Of a DNA stretch of 64,000 bases, positions 46,370-60,384 are shown piece after piece. The first letter of the stretch is position 1, and the number at the start of each line of letters is the position of its first letter. Both the position numbers and the translations under genes were made by a program. This DNA is from Erythroxylum novogranatense (Eukaryota > Streptophyta > Magnoliopsida > Malpighiales > Erythroxylaceae), in the NCBI GenBank assembly GCA_029891385.1, contig CM057226.1:13509225-13573224 (forward strand), given 5' to 3'. Below the pieces are notes generated by a model. The model had not been told where the DNA came from. It saw only the letters and a program-made list of their open reading frames with translations, and did no database searches.

Positions 46370-49300
46370 AAAATCTAGAGAATATCCACAATGTTGTTAA
46401 TCTACCTTGGCTATTACAGGGAGATTTGAATGGAATCTTAAAACAGGAAGAGGCTAAAGGGTAGAACTACCAATAAAATGAACTGTCAACTATAGTGGAA
46501 AGCATTGGAGTAACAAACCTAATTTATACAGGCCAAATATGGTCAAACAAACAAGCTGAATTTACTGTTAGGAGAAAAAAACTAGATAGAATTCTAACAA
46601 ACTTTCTCTAAATGAGTTCTTTCCTATTGGGCTATGTCATGTTTGGTCTTCTATCTGCTAAGACCACTCAATATTAGAGGTGAAATGTACATTAAGCTCT
46701 ACCCCGCATAAATCCCCTTTCAAATGCTATAATCTTATAGTGCACTTGGAAGGCTTCTAGGATGCAGTCAAAGGGGCTTTAATACTCAAATCCCCAAATG
46801 TAAGGCATTCCAATTAGTCACAAAACTCAAGAGTAAAAACTAAACTCAAAACTCTATAAAGTACAATATGTCCTAATTCAGAAGTGGAGCTCCAAAACGA
46901 TAAAAGAAATCTCTAGCTCCTACAGGTTGAACTGTATGACATCCAAATGATCCCAATCTTAAGACCCAAGAAGATCTAGCTCTTAAGTAGTATACTTAGT
47001 CCCTTTCCGTCCATTCTTCCTATATCAAACACAAGGCTAGAATCTATTGAGTTAAGGAGGTGAATAAATATACCAATTTTTTTCATCATTATTGTGGCAT
47101 TTAAGAATACAAATCAAATTAAAGCACTCTCAAACAGTTAAGGAATGGTTGCTAATGAATAATAAGTCATGAAAGATGTTGCTTTCAAATATTATAGAGG
47201 ACTATTAGGTACTTCATAGGGTACCTCCTTAACTACCCAAGCAATTAAAGAGTTCATCTAGGTTAGAATATAGGATGAGGCCTCAGCCTAACTTATTAGG
47301 CTAATTACCCATAAGGAGATTAGGAAGGTGGTCTTTGACTTTAGACCAGATAAGGAACTTAGTTTATATGGTTTCAATGTATGTTTTTATCATAAAACAT
47401 GGGACATTATAAAAGGAGCTATTGTAGATTACATGTTGGAATTCTTTTAAAGTCATAACATGCTCTAAGAATTTATATATAAAAAAACCCATCTTTGTCT
47501 TATATCTAAGGTTGACAAGCCATCTTCCCCCTAGGATTTTTGTCATATATCCTATTGTAACCTAGTGTATAAAACTATAGCAAAAATCCTAGTAAATAGA
47601 CTCAAAAGTAGCCTCACTTCCATTATCAACCCTTACTAAGGAGCATTCATTGAAGGAAGGAAGATTGGAGATAACTTTTTAATAGTATAAGAACTCTTCA
47701 AAGACCACCTTATTAACACTAGTAGAAAAAGTTGTTCCATGAAAATAGTTATTTATAAAGCATTTGACACATTGGATTAGGGATTCATCCTATACTGCCT
47801 TAAAGATCTTGACTTCCTAGACACCTTCATATTATGAATAAGAGCTTATATCAATATCATTTCTTTCTGCTCTAATTAACGGAGAACCCACCTAAATCTT
47901 AAGAGAGTTTAAAGGCATAAGGCAAGGAGACTTATTATCTCTCTACCTATTTACTATTTCTATTGAAATTCTAATTAGGATCGTTAGAAGGAATATCCTA
48001 CACCCTAAAGAGTTCACTTATCATCACAAATGTAAAAACCTAAAGCTTTTTGCCATAGCATATGCAAATGACCTACTATTTTCAATGGAAGAAATTTTTA
48101 ATGTTTAAAGTCATCTTGAGCTCCCTGGATTTATTTACTTCTATGTTTGGTTTGAAAATGCTTTTTGACAAAAGCAAGCTAATTATCTCTACTGATGTTC
48201 ACAACATAAATTTATTACAGAAGGTTACTAACATGTAGGTATAGGAATTTCCCTTCACATACTTGGCTCTACTTATATTCCCTAAGAAGCTTAAGTTTAA
48301 GGATTGTACCAAACTGATTGAACACATAAAGAGGAAGGTCAGAGCTTGACAAAACAAACTCCTTTATTAGTTAGTTGCATACAGCTAACCAAAAGCATTC
48401 TCTCTAACCTTCATACCCACTGAGGCTCACATTTGATTTTTCCTAAAAGATTGGTGAAGGAGCTGGAGAGGATCCTTAAGATATTTCTTTTGTTTGGAAA
48501 CATCAATAATACCTATGGAGCTAAAGTATCTTACAATAAAGTCTACTCCCCCTATTTAAGCGGAAGGGTTGGGATTGACATCCATAAGGAATAAGAATCA
48601 GGTACTTATTGCTAAATAGATATGGGGACTACAGGAGAAAAAGGAGAGCATATGGGTTAAATAGATGCATGCCTACTACTTAGTATACACTAACTTCTAG
48701 AGCATGAAAGAAACCCTGGAACACTCTTGGACCTAATTGAAATGATAAGAATAAAGGATCTAATATACCCCTACATCAAAATTCACATTGGTGATATACT
48801 TAACATATAATTTTGGACAAATAATTAGTCTCTTATTAGTCCTCTCTCTTAAAGAATAGAGCTTAATTTGATTAGAAATTGAGTGCCAATGAATTCCAAA
48901 GTCTCTGAAATCATACAAGGTGCTAACTAAATATGCCTTACAGATACATGTCCGTTATTGCCAATAACATACCTGAATACCTTGCTAACCCCTTAAGGAT
49001 AGATTTCCTTGTCTAGAAATTGCATAACCTTTTACCAATTTATCTTAATTAGACAAAACTAGAACAAAATTTCCAAAAGTGAAATAGTCTGAAGATGTCA
49101 AAAGGAATTATATTATCTCCAAAGCCTTTTCAGTTTGCTGGCTAGTAAATCCAAAGTGGCTTTGGATAAGAGACAGATACAACTCTAATCAAAGCCTATT
49201 ATGTCCTATGCAATTTGGAAAATGAATCTACCTCTTATCAATTTTTCACATGTTCCTATTTCTAGCTATCTAGGCCCAACATTCAGCGTGATCTCAAATG

Positions 49301-49700
49301 CTCTTGTAGAGAGCAGGAATGGGTGTAGATAATGGAATGGATTTCCAATTTATCTAAGAAAAACAAATGATAATCCATGTTAGTAAAACTAGCTTTCTCA
49401 TGTTATGCCTATGTGATTCGAAGAGCGAGAAATTACAGGATACACAAGGGATTAAAAACACACAACATCAATTAGCTAATAAACTAACCCGTTGGATTAG
49501 GGAAGCATTACTGGCTAATCGAAGCTAGATAATGCTTATTGATAGCTTAAAGGAAAGATGGAGATTGCCTTAAGTTAATAAGGATACAAAGATTGCCTTA
49601 AGGTAATAAGGATGCAAAAGATAATAGACAAACATACTGATACATTAAGACTCGCATCTATAAGAACTATGATATGCAATATGTGACTACAACACGATAG
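46370..49700 (+). mobile_element. Decayed LINE (L1-type), ORF2 endonuclease and reverse transcriptase
   Basis: Pieces in several + strand frames occur in LINE order: LPWLLQGDLNGILKQEEAKG near 46405-46460, RRKKLDRILTNFL near 46570-46610, an RT start with INPY-GAFIEGRKIGDNFLIV near 47630-47690, IRQGDLLSLYLFTISIEIL near 47920-47980, and a catalytic motif changed to AYANDLLFSMEE (48058-48093; FADD expected). The 3' portion has zf-RVT-like Trp/Cys residues. Stops and frameshifts are frequent, so it is old and inactive. The boundaries are approximate. Confidence 0.65.
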
Positions 49701-50049
49701 CAAAGACTACATTGATGGATCATATCCATTTAGAAAAACCTTTTCTTTCTATGTTATAGCTATTGAAGTTTCTAATGTCGGAGTCAGAGTTCTTCTTATT
49801 GCTTAAGTCACAGCTATTCTAAACTTGATTCTGTTTTCTTTTCTTTACTATGTTGCTCTCCTTACAACTACCTTCTATACCTCATACTCTAGGCTTACTA
49901 CCTCTTCTATTTCTTACTCATCATAACATTTATACTTCCTTGATATCTCACAAATCATTAACCTTGCTTCCTTCTTCATATATAGCAAATAAGAAGTTAC
50001 TTCTTTCATTACTTAATATTAACCACCTCAGCTAGCTTTATACCTGTCA
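49701..50049. other. Spacer between two LINE remnants
   Basis: No feature could be supported. The small frame at 49850-50035 is Leu/Ser-rich low complexity. Confidence 0.35.
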
Positions 50050-53000
50050 AACACTAGCTTTGTTTGATGGATAATGTTTCTATTTTTGAGTTCATGTCCA
50101 TTTTAGCTAAATAATAAGGCCATATAACTTCTTTGACTACTCCTCGGGCCCAAAAATCTTCATGCATGAATGATTCTTTGCAAATGCCTATCCCGATAAC
50201 GGTACTAGAAAGACATGGGTGCATGTTGCTAAAGATCACAACCAGAAGCTAAACTTAGTTTTTTTCCCATCCAGCAAATGTGATGAACAACCTATTGTCT
50301 CACCTCTCATTGACATTTTAAAAGCTGGTGCATAAAAGTAGAGTTCCATATTAATTAGATATTTTCTTGACAATAAAGTTGCTTATCTTGTCATGAAGCA
50401 ATCTACACAAACACACTGGATGTAGCATAGGTTAGTGGACATGCTGGTTAACAATAATCTCACCTTCTTTTTTAGATTCTCCTATAAAGAAGCTACCATG
50501 AAAGTATTTAAAGTGGGATCATGGCACGTGCAGGATAAGCCAATTTTGCTTAACCTTTAAAGACCTAGACATAAAATTGATGAAATTAGGATGAAAAACA
50601 CATAAGGAGTACCATTACATTGACCAAGCCACTATTGAGACTTCCATAATCAACTTTGTTAGGTTATGTGTTATGGTGAGTTCTATGACCTATTTTCCAT
50701 AAATAATTTTAGTTATGAGGTTGGATGAAAATCTTGAGATAGTTAAAGATACTCTTAAAATAGCTTATGCTTGAAAACCTAAGCAACTGAATACCAAAAG
50801 AGAATTGAGACCCATAGGAAGATATTTTAGCACTAGATTTACACAAAAGCTTAATGAAATTGAAGAGTAAAAGTAGGAAAGAAATTAAAAAAAACCCTAA
50901 AAAGAACAACAGTGGTTTTGAAGGTCTATGTCAGATTGGTCAGAGCATTGAGGCTAATTTTGGTTATGGTAGAGAGCATATAATGATTGCAGAATGTGTG
51001 GAGGATGAAAACATATGTAAAACTCTTATTTGTATAAAAAAGGTTCAAGTAGTGAATGAGATCACAAATAAGGAGGACCAAGTAGTTGTATATGTTGATA
51101 ATAAAAAGGAATTTGAACCAATATCTAGATGATCTAATAAGAGGAAAAAACTACTTGTTTCAAATGTAAATATATGAAAATCAATGCTTAGAACATAAGA
51201 GGAGCTAATGCTCCTTCCTAGAAACTTTTATTTAAGAATCTTACCCTAGAGCATAAACCAGACATATTTTGCATAATGGAATTAAAAATAAAGGTGGAAA
51301 AGTGTGATCGTTTACAGATGTTATCTTCCAATTAGAGACAAATTACAAATTACAAATTACCTCATCACCCTAATGAGAGGAACTTGATATACTTTAATTA
51401 TCAAAGTGTGAATGTAACAACCTTGGACATGTCTGATCAGGCTATACATATTGATGTGTTTTACAACACTACAAATAAAATTAGCGTAATCTCCTTTATC
51501 TATACACATAACAATGCTTTCAGAGAAATCAACTTAGGAATCAACTAAGAAGGGTTGTATACAACATTCAGAAACCATAACTCTTGACGAGGATTTCAAT
51601 ACCATCTTTAATCCCGAGGAAGCTAAGGGTGTCAGTGTCTCTAAACAACCTTGCTCTCAGTTTAGATAATGCACTATATACATTTAGATTTTTTATATTC
51701 CTTTTATTGAAAACTATTTAACATAGAATAATAATCAATATAAAAGCAGTTTCATTAGGAAAAAATTAGACATATGTATGGAAAATTTGGAATGGCTTTA
51801 ATATTTTCCTATCTCATCCTTAAAGTTCACTACAAATAGCCTTTTAGAACACGCAATGTGCATTTCTTAAAGTAAGTATCAGTACAACTTTTTAATTCAA
51901 TAATTTATTAACCTCTTTAGCAGTTTTAATTAAATCATCTAGAAAGCTATCTCTACTAAAGCTCAAGGCACTAAGAAATTTATTTATGCATCTAGTATGA
52001 AACTCATTAAAATCTCTCTAAAGCAGTTGTATAAGCAGAACATACACCCTTCATTAGCTATCAATTACTAAAGAGGCTTTAAGATCTATCCAAGATGAGC
52101 TATACAAAATTCCTGATTCCAGTAAACTCTAACAAAATTTAAAGAATGCAATATATAACCTTTCAAGAGACTTAGTGGGCACTTGGTTTACAGAAGGTAA
52201 TGGGAATGAGAATAGGAATGAATATAGGGAGGAATAGGAATGGATATAATTATTATAATTATGATAATTGGTTAAGATGAAGAAATGATTACCATTACCT
52301 TTGATGGTGATTGATTTGTTAAAATTTTGAAAAATAAAAATTTGTTAAAATTTTTGTACGTCAAATTTTAAATATAATTTAATTAATTATATTTTATATA
52401 CCCTATTTATAATGATAGGATGTTCAAAATCAAGTATATTGTGGTATTTTTCCATAATTTCAAAATTGTAGATTTTTAAAAATTCTATTTGTATTTGTTA
52501 CTCTTAAATTAATATTATTTGGTAAGTCTGTAATTTATTATGATTGTTTAAATTACTATGAGAAACTATATATTTAATAATAATAATCACATACACATAA
52601 GTCCATTCACCCTCGATGAATGGTCCAATTAAAGGCATGCATAAAGCCCTCGTACCAGGGAATAAATCAATGATTCTCATTCCTCTGAATTAGCAAGGGA
52701 ATGGAGGATTACCGAGAATTGAGTAATGAAAATGTTAGCCCTTTAATGATATTTTGATGCCAAACACAAGTTTTCATTGCATTCCCATACATTTTTCTCT
52801 GTTAGCCCCAAACAAGCATACCCTTATTGTTTGACTATTCTATAATGAAGTGAAGATCAAGAGTGTAACAGATTAAAGAGGTGGATAGAAATTCCACTTT
52901 GTTCCACATATTTGTATTAACAAGGAAGAGTTCTAACAAAATTGTCAGTGTGATTAAAAACAATCAAAGCAAATCTAAACAACAGGCTTTACTTGAGGAA

Positions 53001-55501
53001 GCAACTAATTATTTCACTTTATTCATGAATGCACCAGTAAGTCCTCACTCCAAGGTGATCATGTTGGAATCTATAACTTTTAGGGATGCTAATATATTAT
53101 CCAAGCTTGTCATCAGTGAGGAGATTGATGAGGCAATAAAGTCAATCAATTCATACAAAACCCTGGGATTAGATGGTATTAATATGATGTTTTTTAGAAA
53201 GCTTGGTTTTGACATTAACTATGGTTCATGAAGTTGTTTTAGAGCTCTTCAATCGTAGAAAATTGCTTAAGGAAATGAATAAAAACTTCATAACCCTGAT
53301 TTCAAAAAGAGGAGAGATGAAATATTTCAGTGAAGAGGATTGAAGAGGATTTTAATAGAAACTGCTTGATTGCTCCAATTCTATTTACAAAATCATCTCC
53401 AAGATTACTGCTAATAGATTGAAGAGGATTTTAATCAAGCATGTGGATGAAACATAAGGAGCATAAATCCTTATTAGATCAATAAGTGACAACATTCTAT
53501 TGATGCAGGAGTTATAAAAGGTTATCACATAAGAAAAGAGAGTAAAGATTGCATCTTAAAGGTTGACTTAAGGAAAGTCTATGACAATGTGGAGTGGCAA
53601 TTCTTGAAACCTTTATTGAGTGGATATCTTAATGCATCACAAATCCATCTTTCAATGTGCTTATAAATGGGGAACCTTCAAGAAGTTTCAAAAGTAGCAA
53701 AGGTATAAATCAAGAAGATCCTTCCTCTCCTGACTTATTCTTTCTTGTTATGGAGGTATTTTGTAGAACACTCAAGAGGTTAGTAAATAGAATGAGGTAG
53801 TCTAGATATCATTCTAAATGTCAGAGGCCATGCATAAAAAGTTTAGTATTTACTAATGACCTATTGTTATTATCTAAAGTTGATAAAATATTTGTATTAG
53901 CCTTAATGATTGCAATCAAAATATGTTCTAAAATGTCTAGACTTTAGGTGAACTCTAGCAAAAGTTCTTATTACACTTCTAATAAAGCAATAGATTAAGA
54001 ATCAACGATAGTTGACGTTACATGTTTCAATAAAATTGAATTGCTAATTACATATCTGGTGATTCCTATTTTTGCTTTTAGGTCAACTTATGGAGATTAC
54101 AAAATTTTGATGGATAAGATATAGATGAGGATCTTAGGATGAAGTATGAAGGCTTTGTCCTTATTTGGGAGAGCTTAACTTATTTCCTCTATACTTAATG
54201 TAGTTAGTCTACATTAGGTAGCTCACATGTCTCTTCCCAAGGATGTTATCAAGACAATTGATACTATTCTCAAAAATTTTCTGTGGTCTATAATCAAAAT
54301 AGGAAAATACTTCACTCTCATTAAATGATCTGAGTTATGTTCTTTAAAGAAGCAAGGCGGTTTGAATATGATCCCTTTGAAAGTCTATAATTTGGTCATG
54401 CTTACTAAAAAATTGTGGATGATTATTGAAGATAAACAATCCTTATAGGTTAAGCGAATAAATGTTTATTACATTAAAGGGAGGAGTTTATGGAAGATCA
54501 ACATACCTAAAAATGCTTCAAACACAACATAAACAATATTAAAATTAAGAAGCAAAGTCAGGTCACATATAATTAGATTATTTGGAAATGGTATCAATAC
54601 ACTCTTTTGGTATCACAAATGGTTGGTTATTGGAATTTGTGAGGATATTAGTGAATTTAATTCAACCAGAAATATCGTTAGTGAAGATCAATCTATTGCT
54701 TATGCTCTAACACATAAAACTGAAATTTTATTAAGGATTCAAGACTTTCGTTTCCATAATCAAATCAACAACATTAACCTCAAAGAAAATAAGACATATC
54801 TTAATTGGTGGATGCCATCTAAACATGGTAAATACACCAAAGTGTATTGTAGAAAGATATTTCAATAGCAGGGAAACATAGTACCCTGGCATAAACTAGT
54901 CTAGTATAAGTATATGTTACTTGGAGACCTATTAAAAACAAATTGCCTACAGTTGATAGATAGAAAAATTATATGGCAATACCAAACATATGTATATTAT
55001 ACAAGCAAGAGCAAGAAAGTATTGCTCATTTATTCTTCAGTTATCAATTCACTCAATCTTTGTGAAAGGACATTACTAAAAGATGTTTGTTAGGAGATAC
55101 ACTAGATGAATAGGAGAAAATTATAGCCTTGGGTTTAGTTGTCAACATGCATGATAAAATAAAACCGTGGTGCTTCTCTATTGCTTTACCATATCTTGTA
55201 CATGCTTTGTGGGATGAGAGAAATATAAGAATCTTCATAGGCATTAAGAAGCAGCATTCAAGCTATATAGAGAAACACTTAATGTAATCAAATTACACCT
55301 TGTCACATTTGAAGACAAAATGCAAATTGATTCTAGTCTTATGTCAGTATGGGATTAATGACTAGTATGTTCACTTGAATTTGATTCATAATGTAATTTT
55401 TTCCTGTTGTTTTGTTAGCCCATTTATAATGATGACTTAGTTTATTCTTGTATCACTTGTTATTTCCTTTAATGAATAAATTTAATTTATAATTTAAAAA
55501 A
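50050..55501 (+). mobile_element. Near full-length but decayed LINE (L1-type) with a nested MITE
   Basis: ORF1-like sequence comes first: a DUF4283-type block (TFFFRFSYKEATMKVFKVGS near 50460-50520), then a Lys-rich tail in the open frame 50854-51132. ORF2 starts near 51185 with NIRGANAPS and HKPDIFCIMELKIK (endonuclease), interrupted by a MITE at 52175-52823. The open frame 52881-53231 holds the pre-RT linker and SYKTLGLDGINMMFFRKLG (expected P-GPDG). RT pieces follow (KIISKITANRLKRILI; KVDLRKVYDNVEWQFL), then a C-terminal zf-RVT-like region (54623-54868 and onward). The end at about 55470-55501 has AATAAATTTAATTTATAATT followed by an A run, fitting a LINE tail. Many stops make it inactive. 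Confidence 0.75.
52175..52823. mobile_element. MITE inserted in the LINE, Tourist-like
   Basis: The left end is GTGGGCACTTGGTTTACAG. The right end, CCCCAAACAAGCATACCC, is its approximate inverse (GGGTATGCTTGTTTGGGG). TTA flanks both sides (52172-52174 and 52824-52826). It is 649 bp and AT-rich, with no coding potential, and it separates LINE endonuclease sequence from LINE RT sequence. Confidence 0.6.
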
Positions 55502-56223
55502 AGATCATGTCTATAAAGTTGAAGAAGACAAATAATTTACTAGGAAAATGGAGAATAGTCCCTCTTTTAAGCATCGCCCTTTTATCCAAAGCAACTGAGA
55601 ATTTCTCCTAAAATTACCCCTAATTAAATGAAGAAATTTTAAAGGTGTGTTCTATATGATTTTGTCTTGACCTATTTGGTAGGCTAGTGATTTTATTATT
55701 TAACAAATACCATTTTGTTCTCTTTTTTTTAAATTCACCTGCCCTTACATGGAAATGTATAAGGCTTTATCCTTGAGACCATTTTGTAAGTATACAATAA
55801 TATATTATAACTTTAACTTCCAAAAAAATAATTGCACTTCACTCCATATATAAATAATTATGGTCATTGCAATAGCTTCAAAGAAACACAAAAAAGATTG
55901 ATAAGTAGATCTCCAATAATTGTTATAAACGAAATATTTTGTCTACATCCAATAGCTACAATCAATAATTGCTACAAAATGATATCAGATACATCTTAGA
56001 TCATGACTAAAGTTTCTAATGCCTTCCTGATGAAAGAAAGGAAATAGTTAAAACATTATATTCTTTGCAGATAAGCATAAACTCTACTTTAACCAATAAT
56101 AATGAATAACTTCTTAAACATATCAATCCAGAATTGAATCATCAAGGAAGCTTGATCCTATTAATGTTATGTGCAACAAATTTTTATAGTTTAAGCAATC
56201 AAGTGTCCTGAAGATTCGGATTA
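55502..56223. other. Spacer without recognised genes
   Basis: Holds the second occurrence of TATGGTCATTGCAATAGCTT (about 55859). Otherwise no open frame or element end was found. Confidence 0.4.
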
Positions 56224-56960
56224 TCATTTCATCTCATTGAGGAAACAAAAAACATCATCAAACTGCCCTCTTCTATACATACCCTTAATTATTGGTGCAT
56301 ATAAACAAGGAAATGATCGACGCCCACCTTTAATTGCACTCTGTAATAAATTAAAAGCTTTATCAATTTGATCATCCTTTGAAATAGCAAATATTAGTAT
56401 CTTATAACTATTGATGTTAGGATACAAACACAATTTATACACAATATGATACATATCAACATAAAAATCGACCTCTTCGTATTTATAAATTGCTTCAACA
56501 TAAGTATTACAAGTATTAACATCGAAAAAAATTCTCATGTCATTTTTAAAAAAGTTCATGGCAGACTCCAAACATCCAACATTCAACGTCCCCTTAACCA
56601 ACAATTCCTCTCAAGGAAGGATTAAAGCCCTTCTTATCATTTCATTTAAAAACTCCTATCCCTCTCTAATTTCCCACTTAAGTCAACATCTATTACTAAA
56701 ACCCTATAATTCCTCTTATCTAAAACAACACCTTTCATAATAATTCTCCTAACTAAGAAATAAGCCCTCATAAAACATTTTCACTTCACAGGGTGTAAAA
56801 AGAACATATTATAAGCCTCAACACTATGTTATAGTTTAACTCACTACTACACCAATTGAAAATCTCTACATCCTTATCAACTAAACCATATTTCCCGTAC
56901 TCTTCAATAATAAAACTTATCGTTTTTAGACTAAATAATAAACTCATTGAAGTTTTAACG
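56224..56960 (-). pseudogene. Pentatricopeptide repeat (PPR) protein pseudogene
   Basis: The largest open piece (56604-56224, 126 codons) shows degenerate PPR units: NTYVEAIYKYEEVDFYVDMY, LCLYPNINSYKILIFAISKD and a C-terminal APIIKGMYRRGQFDDVFCFL. Each follows the helix-turn-helix pattern with a G/D-x-x-x-x-A-F-x-x-x-E/M ending. Upstream on the - strand (to about 56960) another frame reads SFIIEEYGKYGLVDKDVEIF, a further PPR unit, separated by stops. No complete frame exists and no organelle targeting peptide is preserved. PPR proteins normally bind organellar RNA; this one is inactive. Confidence 0.75.
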
Positions 56961-57076
56961 GTGTTCCCTCATCTAGGTAATTAGCCTCCATATGGAAGAA
57001 TATTACTTTGTGGAAGAAAGTGCCCTGATGAGCTCCCGTTAAGGAAAACATGTTGTAAAATTTACTAATTTAGTTG

Positions 57077-57259
57077 TGTTAGTTACAAGTTAGTTGTTAG
57101 TTTCAAGCTTTATTAGTAACTTAGTTAAAGGCAGTTATTTTTAGCTTATTTTAGCTTGTTTAAAACTGAGCCTAAATTCTTCCGTTAATAGTTGATTGAA
57201 TTAAGATTTTTCTTTCTCACTAATTCTTATAATCTCTGGAATTAGTAAAGCTTGGTTCA
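57077..57259 (+). mobile_element. Short Copia-type LTR followed by a primer-binding site
   Basis: TGTTAGTTACAAGTTAGTTG starts it and GCTTGGTTCA ends it (183 bp). Immediately after comes TAGTATCGAGCTT (57260-57272), close to the initiator tRNA-Met primer site TGGTATCAGAGC. A gag-like start (NGLYFGTSPLTMRW, about 57319) follows but stops early. No second LTR was seen, so the element is truncated. Confidence 0.55.
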
Positions 57260-57708
57260 TAGTATCGAGCTTACCGATCCTAACCAAGCTTAATTTTGTT
57301 TTGACCTGAAAATAGAAAATGGCCTCTATTTTGGTACTAGTCCTCTTACTATGAGATGGAGAAAGTGTTGAATGAATTGAACACAAATGGTCTCTTAAAA
57401 ATAAGATTATAAGATGTTGGAAATTAGGTGTATAGTGAGAAATTCAACATCTTTAAAGATTGCATCATTTAGGTATGATCTTAGTGACATCTTCTTTGAT
57501 TGTAAATAACTATTTAAGCTTGAACTAGATTAATGAGAATTGCTTTAGGGGCAAGATTCAAATTAGGTTTTGTCAATAAAAGATACATAAAAACCTAATC
57601 AAAGGTTAGCTAACTATGAGTAGCAGATATATGTTAGATTATATACTAAGATCTTGGATTCTGATTCTATCTCTAAAAAATTGTCGAGGCCTTCACTTAC
57701 CATGATTT

Positions 57709-60384
57709 TGTAAGGGAACTATAATAATACCCCTACCTTCACCCCCCACCGCCACCCCCATACGTATATTTTTGTATACATATCTCTCACTTCCATGCTC
57801 ATTTTTCCTATTTTTCATTTTCACCTCCTAAAGTGAATAAAATCTTCCTCTTCCTCTTCCTCTTCCCTTGACCATCAATGACTCAAACCAACCAACCATA
57901 TGTACCAATCAACTCCTCTTTTCAAACTTATCATAACCATACCCATTTTACCTCATAACAACACTAGAATCAGCATAAAAATTGAAAGGGGGTGTGGGAA
58001 ACTCAGTTCTTTGATCCATCGCCTCTGGTGAGTGTTGTTAACCATCACCACCACCATTAGACTCCCCTCGATTTTAAGAGAAGAAGCGCTATGGTCTTAT
58101 CACTAGTCATTGCCTTAGACTCCCCTCGATTTTAAGAGAAAAATCCCTATAGTCTTGTCACTAGTCGCTGCCTATATTGCCAACTCAAAAACAATTTTTC
58201 TTCAATTTGTTGATAATCTAACTTTGTTAAAGTTATAAAAGTTGTTCTACTCATTAAAAGTTGTCATTTAGTATAAAATTGATAAATTTTTAGCCAAAAT
58301 ATTTTTTGATCAACGGGGGAATATTTTAGTTGCCGAAGATACTATTACAGCAACCTTCCAGTGACTTTTATTTTAGAAAAAAAATTTAAAAATTTTATAA
58401 ATTGTGATAATCATTTTTCCTTAAGAACCATAGTGAAATTCTTAATAGGTTATTAATTAAAATCTCAAAGGTTTAAGGTGGGAATAGGATCAAAGGTCGA
58501 ATTGCATAATTGGACCATCCTAGCAAACTTAATGAGTCCTAGGTTGTTAACTAAGCCTAATTATTTGTGAATGATATTGATTAAGATATTTCATTCATAT
58601 GTTATAGGTATATCATGAAAGAGACCCACATCAAAAGGTTCAGATTGATAAGTACATCAATCAGGTAAGTTTATTTCTATCTACCGATTTCGAATCCATA
58701 CCCTTTATTAAGTATGGTTATAAATTGATATGATATGATATATATACATGTACATTTTTCATTTAAGTAGTTACTATGATATCTAAGTATATAGATACGA
58801 GTTTGGGTACCTATAGCATAGTACATGCATTTATGATGGCCCTCGCATTACTAAGTGCTTATTTGAAAAAAATTGTGTGATTGATATTTGGTTTGTATGT
58901 GGATATGTTGATTAATGGAGGAAAAATATGTAAAATGTGCCACCTGATGGGTATGCATTAGGACTAGTTGTGCACTTGTTTGATTATGAGAGATGATTAT
59001 GATATAGCATTGATATATGATACTGACCAATCCTAGTTGATGTTTAGGTCTTGGTTGAATCTTTGTTTGATATGTATATTATTGATGTGATTGTGACTTT
59101 GGACATATTGAGTAACGGCTAATCTATTGGTGATGTTTGGCTCCCTGTCACCTCTTTAGACTATAAGAGCCTTATGCCTATATGAGTATAAGTATATGGT
59201 TGAGTCGTTGGTGATGCTTAGTTCCTTTGGTCATTCGAGGTATAACATTGTGAGGATGCACTCTTAGAGATTAGGGTCCTACAGATATCTGTTGTCTATG
59301 ATTTAATGTGTACTGCATATGATTTATCATACATCATATATTTGTGTTTATACTAATATAAATGGTATATTGTGTGAGCATGTCATTGGTGTCGTGGGGC
59401 GATATTGACTTGTTCAGTAAGGTTTGACTCCTCTTCAGTCTATTTTTTTAGGTCAGCTACCACCATCTTCGCAACAGTGACTCCGAGGGGAGTCAGTTGC
59501 AATATACCTACTTCTATTTATGCTTTTCATTTATTTTCACTTGTACTTGTACTCTAGCATTCGCAATGATATGATTTAGTATATTGACAAATTTTGCATG
59601 CTAACATTATTATATGTCACTATGTTTGTACTTAAGCATGCCCATGTTGTCACTAATATTCAGGCTTATGTGTGAATTGAGGACTTCAACTTTTAGGTTT
59701 CAAGTGTCGATCATATGCTTATTAGGATCGTGACAAAGCTGGTATTAAAGACTAGATTAAAAGATTTAACACCTAGGGTGTAGTTCTACTTTAGGAATTT
59801 ATCTCCTCCTTATAATAGCTTCCTTACTTTTAATACTTATTTGTTCCAACTTCCAAGTAGTGGTATTAACCATTTATTTGCTTTCTTTGTTAGTATAAAC
59901 ACACGACCTCAATTTCTAACCTAGCTAGACTAGGAGACCTATATTGAAGCATTGATGTAAGATAAGGTGCCTACTCCCGCTACTTCTACTAGAAGGCGAG
60001 GTAGGCACAAGACGACTATAATTTGAGAGGCACATATAAAAGAGTCAGAGGTGTCATAACGAGTCCCTGAGGTGCTTGATGTTGACATGAATGTGTTTCT
60101 AATAGGAATAAAAGCTTATAATTCCATATTTCAAGATTCAATGATGATGATGGAGTACTAACAACAATAAGTCCCACCATTAGCTATAGCCTCAACGTAA
60201 AAGAGGTCAGATATGTAGCTGTTAATAGCATACTTGAGGTTTTGCCCCCTAGAGTTTAACGGGACCAAACATAAGGAGGCCATTAATTTCCTAGATGAGG
60301 TGGACATGTGAGCCAGGAGGCTACATTGTTATAATATTCAGCTGGTAGATCTAGTGTAGATATCTTTGTAAGGAGTGGCCAAGG
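57709..60384 (+). mobile_element. Gypsy-type retrotransposon remnant: putative 5' LTR, PBS and gag fragment
   Basis: A putative LTR begins TGTAAGGGAACTATAATAAT (57709) and ends ATCGTGACA (59735); its start is uncertain. GCTGGTATTAAAGACTAG follows, a changed tRNA-Met primer site. Near 60250-60384 one frame reads LEFNGTKHKEAINFLDEVDM, stop, ARRLHCYNIQLVDLV and GVAKD, the usual plant Gypsy gag pattern. Several stops are present. The gag is cut at 60384 by another element. Confidence 0.6.
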
